Numbered from the stretch's first letter, positions 44,016 through 53,286 are shown. The stretch: 64,000 nucleotides of DNA from JAKZVK01 sp965248255 (GCA_965248255.1 CBDFIW010000003.1:744001-808000), one strand, 5' to 3'. The notes: generated from the sequence alone by a model not told the origin. Numbers and translations are program-made.

Positions 44016-44726
44016 ATGAACGCCATGCGACTGCCGACAATGCTGGCTCTCGCGGCTCTGGTGCTGGTCGTCCCGCGCGCGTGGGGGGACGACCTTAAAC
44101 ATGTTGATGACTATGCCGAATGGAGGCAGTGGAAAGTAAATCAGAGCACCCTTGCCGCTGCAGGCCTGAACACTCGCGCCTACAGCAACCCGGATGATGT
44201 CCGTTCCCCTAAGCTGTCCCTGTACTGCGACCTGTGGGAACCCGGCAACAAGTGGGGAGAAAGCACGGAAGAACACAACCTGATGCTCGTGTTCAAGTTC
44301 AAGAACCTTCGCTATTCCATTCCGGCGACGAAGAAGGACCGCGTGCAGTTGCAGCTCGGCTTCTGGAGCGCGGTCGAGGGTGAGGACGGCGACTACCGGC
44401 TGCGCCAGGAGCTCGTGGACTACGACATAAGCAAGCGCACGTGGGCTTACAAGCCTTACCGCAGCGCCGGCAGGATGCGTCGCCCACGGGAAGAGCGAGG
44501 CTTGGCCCGCTTCTTCCACCACGAAGCAGCAGACATAGCGCGGCGCATGTACCGCTCCGAGTCGTTCAGTTGGATCAACCGGCGCAACGGGGAAACTCAC
44601 AGCGTCGAGGTCGGCGACAAAGGCCGAAACGCCATCAAGCAGGTGCTTGAGGTGTGCGGTTTCAGCGTTCACGAGTCCTCCGCAACGCCGACGGCCGCAG
44701 CAGATCTCTCGTCACGTCGCCCTTGA
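44016..44726 (+). CDS. Exported moron protein of unknown function
   Basis: 236 aa from ATG 44016; an in-frame ATG at 44025 is possible. A clear signal peptide (MRLPTMLALAALVLVVPRAWG) indicates export. The mature part has an aromatic-rich beta segment (LMLVFKFKNLRYSIPATKKDRVQLQLGFW) and a basic C-terminus. It sits on the opposite strand between tail genes, and its 3' end overlaps the end of the tape-measure gene, a typical place for a lysogenic-conversion gene. No family recognised. Confidence 0.6.
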   Translation: MNAMRLPTMLALAALVLVVPRAWGDDLKHVDDYAEWRQWKVNQSTLAAAGLNTRAYSNPDDVRSPKLSLYCDLWEPGNKWGESTEEHNLMLVFKFKNLRYSIPATKKDRVQLQLGFWSAVEGEDGDYRLRQELVDYDISKRTWAYKPYRSAGRMRRPREERGLARFFHHEAADIARRMYRSESFSWINRRNGETHSVEVGDKGRNAIKQVLEVCGFSVHESSATPTAAADLSSRRP

Positions 44727-47700
44727 CCGCCCGGCCCAGTTCTTCCCTGAGCACCGGGATCGTCTCGGCCATCGCCGCCCGCACGCCGGGGCCGTCCGTG
44801 GACTGAATATTGATGCTGATGTTGATCACGGGAGCGCCGCCGCCGACCGGCGTGGCCGAGCGCAATACGTGGTTGGGAATGATCTCGCCCGCCGTGCGCG
44901 GACGGAACAGTTCCACGCCCTTCTCGCCCACCGCGTAGAGACGGCCCGCCTCGACCGGCCCTCCGGCGGCCTTGGGAGCGGCGGCGCCGGCCGAAGGAAC
45001 TCCGAATACTCCCCCGAACACGCCCGCCAGGGCCTTTTCGAGCTTATTGAGCAGCGCCACCCGCAGCAGGATTTTGGCGATCTCCTCCAGCACCCCGGCC
45101 AGCGCGTCCCGCAGGCTGTTTGCGCCGAGAATGGCGTCCTCCATGCCCTTGGTGATCGCCTTGGAGAAGCCCTCGGCGGCCTGCTGTAGTTCTTTCTGCC
45201 GGTCGGTGAACTCCTCGTTCACCTTCTTTTGCTCCAGTAAGATGCGAAGTATCTCTTTCTGCTCGTCGGTCAGGGCGCTTGTGTCTTCAAGCCTGCCCTC
45301 AATCGCTTCCCGTGCCGCTTCGAGCGCCTTGAGTTCCTCGGCGTTGCCCTTCTCCCTCGCCTCCGCGATGGCTGCCTGAAGATCAGCCTGCGTTTCCTCC
45401 AGCTTGATCCGCTGCCGCACGGCGAACAGCTCTTCGCCCCTGAGCAGCGCCAGCCGGTTGGCGTTCTCGATCCGCTTGAGCTCGAGCGTGATTGTCTTGT
45501 CGAACTCCTCGATCAGGAACGGCTGAACGGCCTGCTCGACTTGCCGTTCGGTTCGCTTGTCGGCAATCAACTGCCTTAGGTCCAGTTGCTCTTGCAGCAG
45601 CTTCAGGATGTCCGTCTCTTGACCCTTGATAAGGTCAAGCTGCTCAAACAGCCCTGTGACCGCCGCTTCGTCGCCCAACAGGGCAGCGTCCCGCAGCTGC
45701 AAGGCGATGCCCCGCCGCTGCCCTTCCAACACGCCCCGCGCCGTCGCCTCCACGGCTTGGCCGGTAAGCCGGTTCAGCTCCTCTTCGAGCTCCCGGATCG
45801 AATCGGTAATTTCGTCCTCGAACCGCAGGACCTCGATGGGCGCTTGCAGCAGGGCTTGCTGCTTTTGGAACTCCAGGGTGGTTTGTTGCGCGGTCTTGAA
45901 TATCTCCAGATAGACGGCGCTGAACTCCTTCGCGCGCGGCAGCATGCCGGTCTCGAAGGCTTCCAAATTGGCTTCTGCGGCTTCGACGAGCTTCAGCTCG
46001 GCATCTTTTTGCTGTTCGCTTGCCGCCGCCAGCCTCGCTTGAGCATCGGCAAGCTGGAACATCAACCGGACTTGCTGATTCGCCAGATCGTTGGCTGCCT
46101 TGAAGCCCGCTTCAAGCCGCAGCCGTTCATCGCCGCTCGCCTTCGCTGCTTCCAGTTCCTGGCGGGCTATCTCCAGGCCCCGCTCAAGCTCGGTGTTGTA
46201 GTTGCGCAGGAAGTTCTCGACAACGGGCTTGCGGGCCTCGATTGCCCCGGCTGCTTTCTCGGCCCCGGCCTGCAACAGACGGACATCCGCCCTCAGGGCC
46301 CGGCTGAGCGCGGAAAGCGTCTCATCCACCGCGCGGTACTGCTTTTCGAGATTGGTTCCGCCCCCTTCTTCACGGGCCGCGGTCCTGACCTCATCGATTG
46401 TTATATTGAGCAGCTTCAGCGTGTTGCGGTAGTCCTTGAGCTTGTTTTCGGCGCTTGCGGTCGACCTGGCCGTGTTCTCGATCAGCCCCTTGAACTTCTC
46501 GTAGGTGGACTCGAACTCCTTGGTGCGGGAACGGGCTTCCTCGACGCTCTTGGCGTACCGGTCGAAGGCAAACGCGAGGGTGGCAACCGCCGCAACGGCA
46601 ATGCCCGGCAATCCGAGCGCCAGCGACTTCAGCTGAAACGAAAAGAGGCTGGTTCCCTGTTGGGCGGTCTTCAGGTGCGTTCCGAGCAGCACCAGGTCCC
46701 GCCCGCCGACAACCCCCCTCAGCCCCTTCTGGAACTTGTCGAACCCCTGGGAGAGTCCGTTGACCGCTCCCAGCGCATTGAGGCTCTGCTTGGTAGCGGC
46801 GGCGAGACGGATGCCGTACACGGCCCCAAAGAACACCGCGATCTTGTCGGCGTTCTCAAGGGCGAACTGGAACGCTTGGGCGAGCAACGTGAGACCTTCG
46901 ACGGCGTCTTTCTGAAACTTCGGAGACGCCAGCAGCGCCCGCAACTCATCGACCGCCTTGATGAGTTTTTGGCTCGCTTCGGTGGACCGGTTGATTTCGT
47001 CGATGGACTGGAGATACTGGTTGCGCAGTTCGGTGAAGGCTCGTTGCACCGTGCGTTCGATCTGAACGAACTCCTGAGCGATCTTGGGGGCCTGCCGGGT
47101 CAACGCGCCGAACACGACTTCGGCGGTAAGCCGTCCGGCGTGACCCAGTTCGCGCACCTTGCCGATCGGCACGTCGAGGTCGTCGGCGATGGCCTGAGCC
47201 AGCCGAGGCAGCTGCTCCATGACGCTGCGGAGCTCGTCGCCGCCCAAGCGGTTCGCGGCCAGACCTTGGGACAACTGGATCAGCCCGGCCGAAGCTTCCG
47301 CCGCCGTGGCGCCGGATACCACCAGCGACTCATTGACAGCGCGGGTGAAGGTGAGTAGTTGCTGCTGGTCGACGCCGAGTTGCTTGGTGGCCCGCGCCAC
47401 CCTCGCATACAGATCGACGACGTTTTCATACGCGCCACCGGTCTGCTGCGAGACTGTGAACAGGTTTGCCTGTACCTGTTGAAGTTCTCTGGTGCTGTCG
47501 GTGACGAGCTTCAGCCGCGACCGGGCGAGGACCATTACATCGGCGGCCTCGGCAAACCGCCGCACCATCAGCCCGATTCCGGCGGAACCCGCCAGGGCCG
47601 TCATCGCCCCGCGCACGGAGAATACGGACCGCCGGAAAGACCGGAACTGATTGCCGGCCCGCCGCATCGTGGACTGGGCTCGCTGCACCGAGCGCTGATA

Positions 47701-47797
47701 GTTCCGCAGCGCTTCCCCCGACTGCCGGGCGGCGAGCTTGAGCGCCGCAGGGTCGGCGTTGAGATAGTAGGTCAGCGCCCCGGCCCGTATACCTCTA
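44662..47797 (-). pseudogene. Tape-measure protein, separated from its start codon by IS-A copy 3
   Basis: At least 1045 codons remain. N-terminal GALTYYLNADPAALKLAAR, then TMP-type SGATAAEASAGLIQLSQGLA and ARLAQAIADDLDVPIGKVRELG, a long coiled coil with QARLAAASEQQKDAEL, and a Gly-rich C-terminus. The natural start is on the far side of the IS: the sequence GTGCC|TAGAGG reads GTG-CCT-AGA-GGT in frame (an ATG two codons earlier is also in frame), preceded by AGGAGG. The insertion at TA 47796-47797 therefore falls at about codon 2 of this gene. Tail length determination and DNA delivery would be lost. Confidence 0.88.
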
Positions 47798-48889
47798 TTG
47801 ACTCCCGCATAATATAGAGTCAGTCAAAACAAAGAGAAGACTGTTTCCAGAAGGCCGTGATCAAACGCGGTTTGCGGTACATGCGGCGGAGTGCCTTGCG
47901 GGCCCGCTCGTTCAGCTCGCCGTAGTCTTTCGGACAGACGTTCGGCAACTCGTGCTGCTTCCAGTAAGCCCAGATGTATTCCACCGGATTCAACTCCGGC
48001 GCATAGGGTGGCAAGTACTCGGTTGCGATGTGGCCTTCGGAGAGTTCGATGAACTCTTGCACCAGGCGGCTACGGTGCGCCGGCAGCCGATCCCAGACGA
48101 TCAGCAGCGGGCGATCGATATGACGTACCAACGCCTTGAGAAAGTCGGTCACTTGCTCTTTGCCGATCGCACCGGGATAGAGCCGGAAGTAGAAGTTACG
48201 CAGCGTCAGCCCCGCCGAGACGGAAAGCTTCTCCCAGTTGAAGTTAAACTGCAGCACCGGTGTTTGGCCACGTGGCGCCCAGGTGCGGCAGCGATGCGGC
48301 TTCTGACTCAATCCGCTTTCGTCGATGAAGACGAGCGTACGGCCTTCGTTTTGGGCTTTTTTTAATGCGCTTCCAGGTCTTGCGCTTCCAGGTGCGGATC
48401 CGCTCTTCGTTGCGCTCGCGCGCCTTTCCGGCCGGGCGTTGCGGGCTCCAGTCGAGCGCTCGCAGGATCTTCCAGACGTGGCCTGCGTGGTATGCGACCC
48501 CGAACTCGTCTCCGATCAGCCGAGCCACCCGCGGACAGCTCCACAGGGGCGTTGGGAAGCCGTGGGCTTCCGGGCCTTCCAGCAGCAGCGACGTCAGGCG
48601 TTCGCGTTGTGCGGCATCGAGGAGCGGCTTGCGTCCGGCGCGCCCGGCCTGGCGGAGTCCGGCCGCACCCTGCTCGCGGTATTGCCGCCGCCACTCACTG
48701 ACGGTTTGGCGAGCGACGTTCAGCCGTCTCGCCGTCTCGGACTGATTGTGGCCTTGGTGGAGCAGCCGCATCGCTTCGAAACGGCGCTTCTCCAGCGCCT
48801 TGAAATCCCGCTTCACACCTTTGGGGTTGCCCATACATATATAGATGCTCCACACTGTCAAAAGTGTCATAATAATTTGCGGGATTCAA
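47798..48889 (-). mobile_element. IS630-family element, IS-A copy 3 (1092 bp)
   Basis: TA at 47796-47797 and 48890-48891. Both flanks are phage tail genes that join in frame when the IS is removed, so this is a clean insertion. It differs from the others by two one-base deletions (A8 to A7 in the slippery run and one A in the right subterminal region). Confidence 0.95.
47820..48834 (-). pseudogene. IS630-family transposase (IS-A copy 3), slippery run shortened to A7
   Basis: With seven A instead of eight (48358-48364 on the plus strand as T), orfA runs into a third frame (KRIKKSPKRRPY...) and never meets the catalytic frame without a further shift, so this copy is probably inactive, unless the base is a sequencing error. 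Variants: Ile (ARLIGDE) and Val (GHVWK). Confidence 0.8.
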
Positions 48890-49173
48890 TAGGCACGCGC
48901 ATCCTCCTGCTTCCGCTTCCTCATGTATGCCTCTGCCACCAGGTCCCCCTTGACGATCATGTGTGTCCGCCTTCCCTCAGCCGGGCGTTTCTCGCGCGAG
49001 GCGGGTGTCTCCAGCCAGGGGGCGAAGTCCTCAACCCGCGCCGGTTTGTTTCGCCCCGAACAAGCGTTTACGACCAAAGCGCACAACGTAGCCAGCAATT
49101 GCGGCCCCACCATGTCCATCGTCGGCCGACGGCTAAAGTGCGCACTCCAGGCGGCGTATTCAGCCGCCGGCAT
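48886..49173 (-). CDS. Tail assembly chaperone T part (GT fusion), 3' end altered by IS
   Basis: 95 aa as a separate frame (ATG 49173), more likely read as the -1 extension of the upstream chaperone. It starts MPAAEYAAWSAHFSRRP, the DUF4035/T-type pattern. Its last codon and stop (TAT TGA) are supplied by IS-A copy 3; without the IS the frame ends at TAG (ARA*), and that TAG overlaps the start region of the tape-measure gene. The IS changed only its last residue. Confidence 0.7.
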   Translation of the reverse strand: MPAAEYAAWSAHFSRRPTMDMVGPQLLATLCALVVNACSGRNKPARVEDFAPWLETPASREKRPAEGRRTHMIVKGDLVAEAYMRKRKQEDARAY

Positions 49174-49187
49174 GTCCGCGACATCGG

Positions 49188-49589
49188 CTAGGCTGCGGCC
49201 TGTTGCCCGCGCTGTCCAAAAGGGAAGGGGTCCTTGCCCTCCTCTGTTTTAAGCCCGCACAAACCCATAACCGACCGGAGCAGCTCACCTGTCAGGCCGC
49301 CGCCCTTGATGATCAGATCCTCGATCTCGTCATTGGTGAGCTTGGCTTGATCGCCGCTCAAACACAGCCTGACCAACACGGAGTAAAACCGCACCAATGA
49401 TTCGGCGCCCTCCTTGGCCTTGCCGTCGGCGAAGAACGGCTTGACGGCTTCGTTTACCTCGCGCCACTTCGGCGCGCGCAGCTCCAGCCGCAAGCCGTCC
49501 ACTTCGACCATGACACGGCGCCTCAGGTGAGCCCGAATCTCGCTCAGGCTTGACGGCTTCAGATCGTTTTTTGCAGCTTGACGGGCCAT
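49188..49589 (-). CDS. Tail assembly chaperone G part
   Basis: 133 aa from ATG 49589. Contains SSLSEIRAHLRRRVMVEVDGL, LRAPKWREVNEAVKPFF and a region that resembles phage tail assembly chaperones. The upstream tail tube gene overlaps it (TGATG). Just before its 3' end a CCCTTTT heptamer allows -1 frameshifting into the T frame, producing a GT fusion as in lambda. Confidence 0.78.
   Translation of the reverse strand: MARQAAKNDLKPSSLSEIRAHLRRRVMVEVDGLRLELRAPKWREVNEAVKPFFADGKAKEGAESLVRFYSVLVRLCLSGDQAKLTNDEIEDLIIKGGGLTGELLRSVMGLCGLKTEEGKDPFPFGQRGQQAAA
49218..49224 (-). promoter_or_regulatory. Programmed -1 frameshift site CCCTTTT
   Basis: On the minus strand C_CCT_TTT (X_XXY_YYZ) lies 10 codons before the G stop. 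After a -1 slip the frame is open through FWTARATGRSLADVAD into the T start and on to the T stop, giving one fused chaperone. Confidence 0.75.
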
Positions 49590-50260
49590 CAGACAATGCT
49601 CCATTCGGGAAGCTTGCCCCGCGGGGCCAGCGTTACGGCGGTGCTCATGTCGCCTTCCGATTCCAGGCTGGAGTTGCCGAGCACTCGTATCGTTGCGCGG
49701 AAAGGACCCCGCCGCAGCGACGGAAGCACGATCGCATAAGGCGTTTTCGCCGTAACAGCCGAGTCCGGTGCGGGCTTGACCTTGACGACCGGAGTGGCCG
49801 CGTCCGAAATCGAGTCGATGACGTAGTTCTTGCTGTTGGCCTCGATCACCTGGCCGGGTCCGATCACGCCCTCGGCAAAGTTCGGCTTCAGCGTTCCCGC
49901 GAAGGTCACCACGCCCGTGTCGGCGATGGCTACGGTGTTGCCGGGGCCCGAAATCGACTCAAAGGTCTCCTTTTTCGTTATGAGCCGAAATTGCAGCAGG
50001 GTCCCTTTGAACGAGAACGTCCGCAGCGCTCGCCAGGCGGCGTGCGCCGGACTGTAGACCGCGTTCATTTCGATGGACGGAACGCGCGGATGCCCCGACC
50101 TCTTGGCTACCCCGCTGAACGCTACGGCGTCCCTTTCAGGGGCTTCCCCACCCGATTCGGTATAGCTGGTGATACCCGGAACTTCGATCCAGGCCAAACC
50201 GTCGCTCGAATATTCGAGTGTGGCGAACTCACTGCCATGTACTGTTAATCCTCCTGCCAT
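49589..50260 (-). CDS. Major tail (tube) protein
   Basis: 223 aa from ATG 50260. Beta-rich with features of siphophage tail tube proteins: GLTVHGSEFATLEYSSDG, PRVPSIEMNAVY, FSFKGTLLQFRLITKKETF, and an Ig-like C-terminal part. It lies before the tail chaperone genes, the usual order (tube, G, GT, tape measure). Confidence 0.75.
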   Translation of the reverse strand: MAGGLTVHGSEFATLEYSSDGLAWIEVPGITSYTESGGEAPERDAVAFSGVAKRSGHPRVPSIEMNAVYSPAHAAWRALRTFSFKGTLLQFRLITKKETFESISGPGNTVAIADTGVVTFAGTLKPNFAEGVIGPGQVIEANSKNYVIDSISDAATPVVKVKPAPDSAVTAKTPYAIVLPSLRRGPFRATIRVLGNSSLESEGDMSTAVTLAPRGKLPEWSIV

Positions 50261-50286
50261 TTTGTGTTTCCCTCCTTTGAATTGGT

Positions 50287-50757
50287 TCAATCGGCGGCCA
50301 GCGCCCGGCGGGTCCGCCGCGTAGGCTTCTTGCCTCCGATCAGTTCCTTGACAACTCGGTTGAAGCTCTTGTTGATCGCCTTGGCGGCCGCCCGGATCTG
50401 TTTCGACCGCGCGCGGGCCGCCGATTCCATGTAAGGCTGTGCCGGGGTCTTGACCGTCCCGTACTCGACCAGCTTGGCGTGATAACCCTTCGTGCCGGCC
50501 TTCTTGCTGCCGGAAGCAATCACCATCGCGCCGGGCCGGTACTTTTTGGGCGATCTGCGGACGCGGATCGAGTCCCGCAGCGCGCCGGTACGAATCGGCA
50601 CGCGGCGCCGGGCTTCGGCGGCCACGACCCTGGCGGCGGCCATCATCGCGTCTTGATGCACCGTCTCGTCGAGACGGCCGGGAAGTTCCTTGAAAAAGCG
50701 GATCGCATCCTGGATGTCCCGGTCGAACTCCTTTGTGTCAATCGTCAGATTTTCCAT
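50287..50757 (-). CDS. HK97 gp10-family head-tail connector
   Basis: 156 aa from ATG 50757. The pattern ARRVPIRTGALRDSIRVRR and MVIASGSKKAGTKGYHAKLVEYGT with AQPYMESAARARS is typical of HK97 gp10 family neck proteins. C-terminus basic (GGKKPTRRTRRALAAD). Confidence 0.88.
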   Translation of the reverse strand: MENLTIDTKEFDRDIQDAIRFFKELPGRLDETVHQDAMMAAARVVAAEARRRVPIRTGALRDSIRVRRSPKKYRPGAMVIASGSKKAGTKGYHAKLVEYGTVKTPAQPYMESAARARSKQIRAAAKAINKSFNRVVKELIGGKKPTRRTRRALAAD

Positions 50758-50778
50758 CAATTTATACCGACAAAATAC

Positions 50779-50807
50779 TTGACATCCGACCAGAATGTAG
50801 CTACAAT
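50779..50807 (+). promoter_or_regulatory. Consensus promoter of the BrnTA operon
   Basis: TTGACA (50779-50784), 17-bp spacer, TACAAT (50802-50807). Transcription would begin about 7 nt later, at or next to the ATG (50814), so the toxin mRNA may be leaderless. A perfect TGTAGCTACA palindrome (50796-50805) overlaps the -10 and is a candidate operator for the antitoxin. Confidence 0.75.
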
Positions 50808-50813
50808 AACAGC

Positions 50814-51098
50814 ATGAACGCGGGCCTGAGATATGAATGGGACGAGGCCAAACGCAGAGCCAACATTGCCAAGCACGGCGTTGATTTCGCCGCGATGGAA
50901 GACTTTGATTGGGAGACGGCCGCCGTGATATTCGACGACAGGCACGAAGAAGCTCGCTGGATTGCCGCGGGCTTTATCGAGTGGTATTTGCACGTCGTTG
51001 TCTACACCGTGCGCGGCGAAACCGTTCGAGTCATCAGCTTGCGCGAGGCCACCCCAAGAGAGAAGAAACACTATGACGAAACACAACGACGACATTGA
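50814..51098 (+). CDS. brnT: BrnT-family ribonuclease toxin
   Basis: 94 aa. Typical BrnT/DUF497 layout: YEWDEAKRRANIAKHGVDF at the N-terminus, IFDDRHEEARW in the middle, VVVYTVRGETVRVISLREAT, and a C-terminal KKHYDE. BrnT folds like RelE and cleaves RNA. It precedes brnA with a 26-nt overlap. Located between head-tail connector genes, opposite to the late operon. Confidence 0.87.
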   Translation: MNAGLRYEWDEAKRRANIAKHGVDFAAMEDFDWETAAVIFDDRHEEARWIAAGFIEWYLHVVVYTVRGETVRVISLREATPREKKHYDETQRRH

Positions 51099-51411
51099 CC
51101 TGGGAACCGAGGAGACTTTCGACGAGATCAAGGCGAAGCACGGCGAAGACGCCGCGGTCCGTGCGGGCATCGCCGCCGATCCCGATGCCCGGGAACTGAC
51201 CCGGGAGGACTTCAAGAGCATGCGCCCGGCGAGCGAAACGCACCCCCGCATCGTCGAGGCGTATCGGCGCACGCGCGGCAAACAGAAGGCCCCGACCAAG
51301 GAACAAGTGACGCTTCGTCTCGACGCCGATGTCGTGGCGCACTTCCGCAAAGAAGGGGATGGGTGGCAAACCCGGCTTAATGCGGCGCTTCGTCGAGTGA
51401 TTTTCGGGTAA
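51073..51411 (+). CDS. brnA: BrnA-family antitoxin
   Basis: 112 aa from ATG 51073. C-terminal ribbon-helix-helix-like DNA-binding segment TKEQVTLRLDADVVAHFRKE followed by GWQTRLNAALRRVI is the BrnA/DUF4415 signature. It would neutralise BrnT and repress the operon promoter. The N-terminal ~60 residues are less conserved. Confidence 0.85.
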   Translation: MTKHNDDIDLGTEETFDEIKAKHGEDAAVRAGIAADPDARELTREDFKSMRPASETHPRIVEAYRRTRGKQKAPTKEQVTLRLDADVVAHFRKEGDGWQTRLNAALRRVIFG

Positions 51412-51415
51412 ATCA

Positions 51416-51739
51416 TCAGATAGTGATCTCCACGGTCCACATACGGCGGTAAATCTCGAGATCGACGTCGTAGTCATCCACGGGGCCGGAGATCTCGCGC
51501 AGGCGCCCGCCGGACCGAACCGCGGCCAAGCCCTTTCCGGCGATGCGCAAGGCCTCGGCGAACGTCTTGGCCCGGAAGTCGAGCCGGATGGCGCAGGTGC
51601 GCTGCCGTATTCGGTCGAACGTCGTCACCGTGTCGCCGCCGACGCCCTGGTAGACGACGGCCGGGAAGTCGCCCTCGCCGACTTCGCGCTGCACGCTCGG
51701 ATAACAGCGGCCGTTCAGCAATGGGTCCGCATCCTGCAC
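51416..51739 (-). CDS. Tail terminator-like protein (DUF3168), N-terminus probably lost
   Basis: About 107 aa. ADPLLNGRCYPSVQREVGEGDF, then PAVVYQGVGGDTVTTF, RTCAIRLDFRAKTF and a helix AEALRIAGKGLAAV match DUF3168 (gp17-like/tail completion). The first strong match lies right at the start, and in-frame sequence upstream (IPHVTRLVQ) lacks a good start codon before a TGA, so a deletion fused it to the endolysin gene. GTG at 51739 is the available start. Confidence 0.65.
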   Translation of the reverse strand: MQDADPLLNGRCYPSVQREVGEGDFPAVVYQGVGGDTVTTFDRIRQRTCAIRLDFRAKTFAEALRIAGKGLAAVRSGGRLREISGPVDDYDVDLEIYRRMWTVEITI

Positions 51740-52190
51740 CAGACGCGTGACATGGGGGATCGCTTGCGATCAGCCTCCCGTAGAAGCGGCAGCGGCTCGC
51801 CAGCACGCTTTTGAACGACGCAGTCTCGTTCGCTTCGTTGATCGCCGCCAGGCTCACCGGACCGAATATCCCGTCTACCTTGACTCCCGCGGCGGTTTGC
51901 AGCCAGCGGGCCGCTTGCGAGGGGCCGTGATTGACGGCGCAATCGGCCGCCAGTTCCCGCAACCGGCGGCCGGCGATGCGGTCGAACCCCGGCCCCTGAA
52001 TGTAGAGGCGTTCGTAGATCCGCCGCGCCTCGCTCTCGTCGAGGTCTCGCACGTCTTCCGCCGTCACCGGCTCGCCGCGCCAGGCCCCGAGCGTCTTCAG
52101 CGTGATGCCGTACTTGGTCGGGCCGCCGCGGTCGGCGGGGTGATCGACATAGCCGCCTTCGCGGCGGATGATGGAGTCGATGATCGTCAC
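51474..52190 (-). pseudogene. Endolysin (glycoside hydrolase 108 family), 3' part fused out of frame
   Basis: N-terminal IIRREGGYVDHPADRGGPTKYGIT (catalytic Glu in REGGY) and a peptidoglycan-binding-3 domain (KVDGIFGPVSLAAINEAN) are intact. After RFYGRLIASDP (around 51755) the frame translates the tail terminator gene in a wrong frame (Arg-rich). The expected last ~30 residues of a GH108 protein are missing. This would make a truncated, possibly inactive muramidase. Adjacent gene is a holin-like protein. Confidence 0.75.
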
Positions 52191-52465
52191 TGCTTGATCC
52201 GCTCCTCGATCCGTCCCAGCAGGACCTTGATCTCGTTAAGGCATTTACGCAGCTCGCCCGGCCCGTCCGAATACTTGTTCATGCGCTCGTCGCATACGTC
52301 GAGGCGATGGTCGATGTTGTCGAGCCGGGCGTCGATTGTTGCCCGCCAGGCAACCTGCTTTCTCAGCTCCGCCGTGGTCCGCTGCCACAGCAGCACGGCG
52401 CCGCCCAGCAGCGGCAGCAGCACCGCCAGCGCGGCGAGAAGTGCGTTCGCATCGATTTCCCCCAT
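52187..52465 (-). CDS. Putative holin-like membrane protein
   Basis: 92 aa from ATG 52465. An N-terminal TM (LLAALAVLLPLLGGAVLLW) is followed by a coiled coil (ATIDARLDNIDHRLDVCDERM). Its stop overlaps the endolysin start (TGA/ATG), the usual holin-endolysin pairing. The single TM with long coiled coil could also be a spanin-like or anti-holin protein. Confidence 0.6.
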   Translation of the reverse strand: MGEIDANALLAALAVLLPLLGGAVLLWQRTTAELRKQVAWRATIDARLDNIDHRLDVCDERMNKYSDGPGELRKCLNEIKVLLGRIEERIKQ

Positions 52466-52509
52466 CATTTGTGTATTTATTTGCACAAAAAGTATTGACA
52501 AAGCGTATT

Positions 52510-53061
52510 TCAAGGCCAGTAACGCCGGCAGATGTCCTTGATGGCGCGGCTGCGGGCCGGGTCTTCCCCGTCGTAGAGCTGCGCCCATTCGAGCAACACC
52601 GCCGCCTTCAGATCGCCGGGGAGCGTGGAGGCATCCGCTCCCCGCTTGCCGGTGACGGTAATGCTCCAGGAATCGGCTTCGCGCGGCCAAGGCCGTCCCG
52701 GCGCCATCCGTATTTCCAGGTCGCCCCTCGGATGCCTGGACAGCCCTTCCACGCCGAGCAGGGTCGGAGACTGACCGGTGTCATAGGTCAAGTTCGTCAA
52801 CTCCGCCCGCAGGCCCGGAAACACCAGCGCCGCGCCGTCGGGCGGAAAGCGCTCATAGGCCCCTTTCCAGTCCCTCTTAGGCAAAACCAGGCCGGTCTCG
52901 CCCTCGATGTACGCCACGGCATCGTCGAGAATCCGCCTGATCCCGTCGTCGGAGACAACGTCATCGAGCCGCTGGCGCTGGCGCACCTCCGCATAGGACA
53001 CCAGCGGCGGGGGCGGCGGGAGTGTGACGGGAGCCTGTTGCAGCGACAGACGGGGTTTCAA
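52510..53061 (-). CDS. Head-tail connector (phage gp6/phiE125 gp8-like)
   Basis: 183 aa. VSYAEVRQRQRLDDVVSDDGIRRILDDAVAYIEGETG is the N-terminal helical pattern of HK97 gp6-like connectors, and DLKAAVLLEWAQLYD near the C-terminus matches their final helix. Lies between head and tail genes. Confidence 0.75.
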   Translation of the reverse strand: MKPRLSLQQAPVTLPPPPPLVSYAEVRQRQRLDDVVSDDGIRRILDDAVAYIEGETGLVLPKRDWKGAYERFPPDGAALVFPGLRAELTNLTYDTGQSPTLLGVEGLSRHPRGDLEIRMAPGRPWPREADSWSITVTGKRGADASTLPGDLKAAVLLEWAQLYDGEDPARSRAIKDICRRYWP

Positions 53062-53267
53062 CGCTTCCGCGCCCCCTTTGCCGCCTTCTTCGCCGCGCCG
53101 CCTCTAAGGGCGGCGATCAGTTTGCGGCGGTCCAGGCCCAGCTTCTCCGGCTCGACGCTCTTGCCCGCCGGGGCAGCTACTTGGTAACCCATCCCCATGG
53201 GCGCCTCGCAGGTGTAAGAACCCTGGGGTGAGATATAGACCTCGCGGCCAATAAAAACCGGTTCCAT
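53058..53267 (-). CDS. Small structural-module protein
   Basis: 69 aa, MEPVFIGREVYISPQGSY with a basic Lys/Ala-rich C-terminus (GGAAKKAAKGARKR). Encoded between the structural protein and connector genes. No function recognised. Confidence 0.45.
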   Translation of the reverse strand: MEPVFIGREVYISPQGSYTCEAPMGMGYQVAAPAGKSVEPEKLGLDRRKLIAALRGGAAKKAAKGARKR

Positions 53268-53286
53268 CGGGTTTCCTCCTCTCTCT

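Noticed and set aside
45586..47358. 590-codon open frame on the plus strand
   Set aside because: Antisense to the tape-measure gene; composition (Leu/Gly/Arg-rich, no motif) is typical of a GC-rich shadow.
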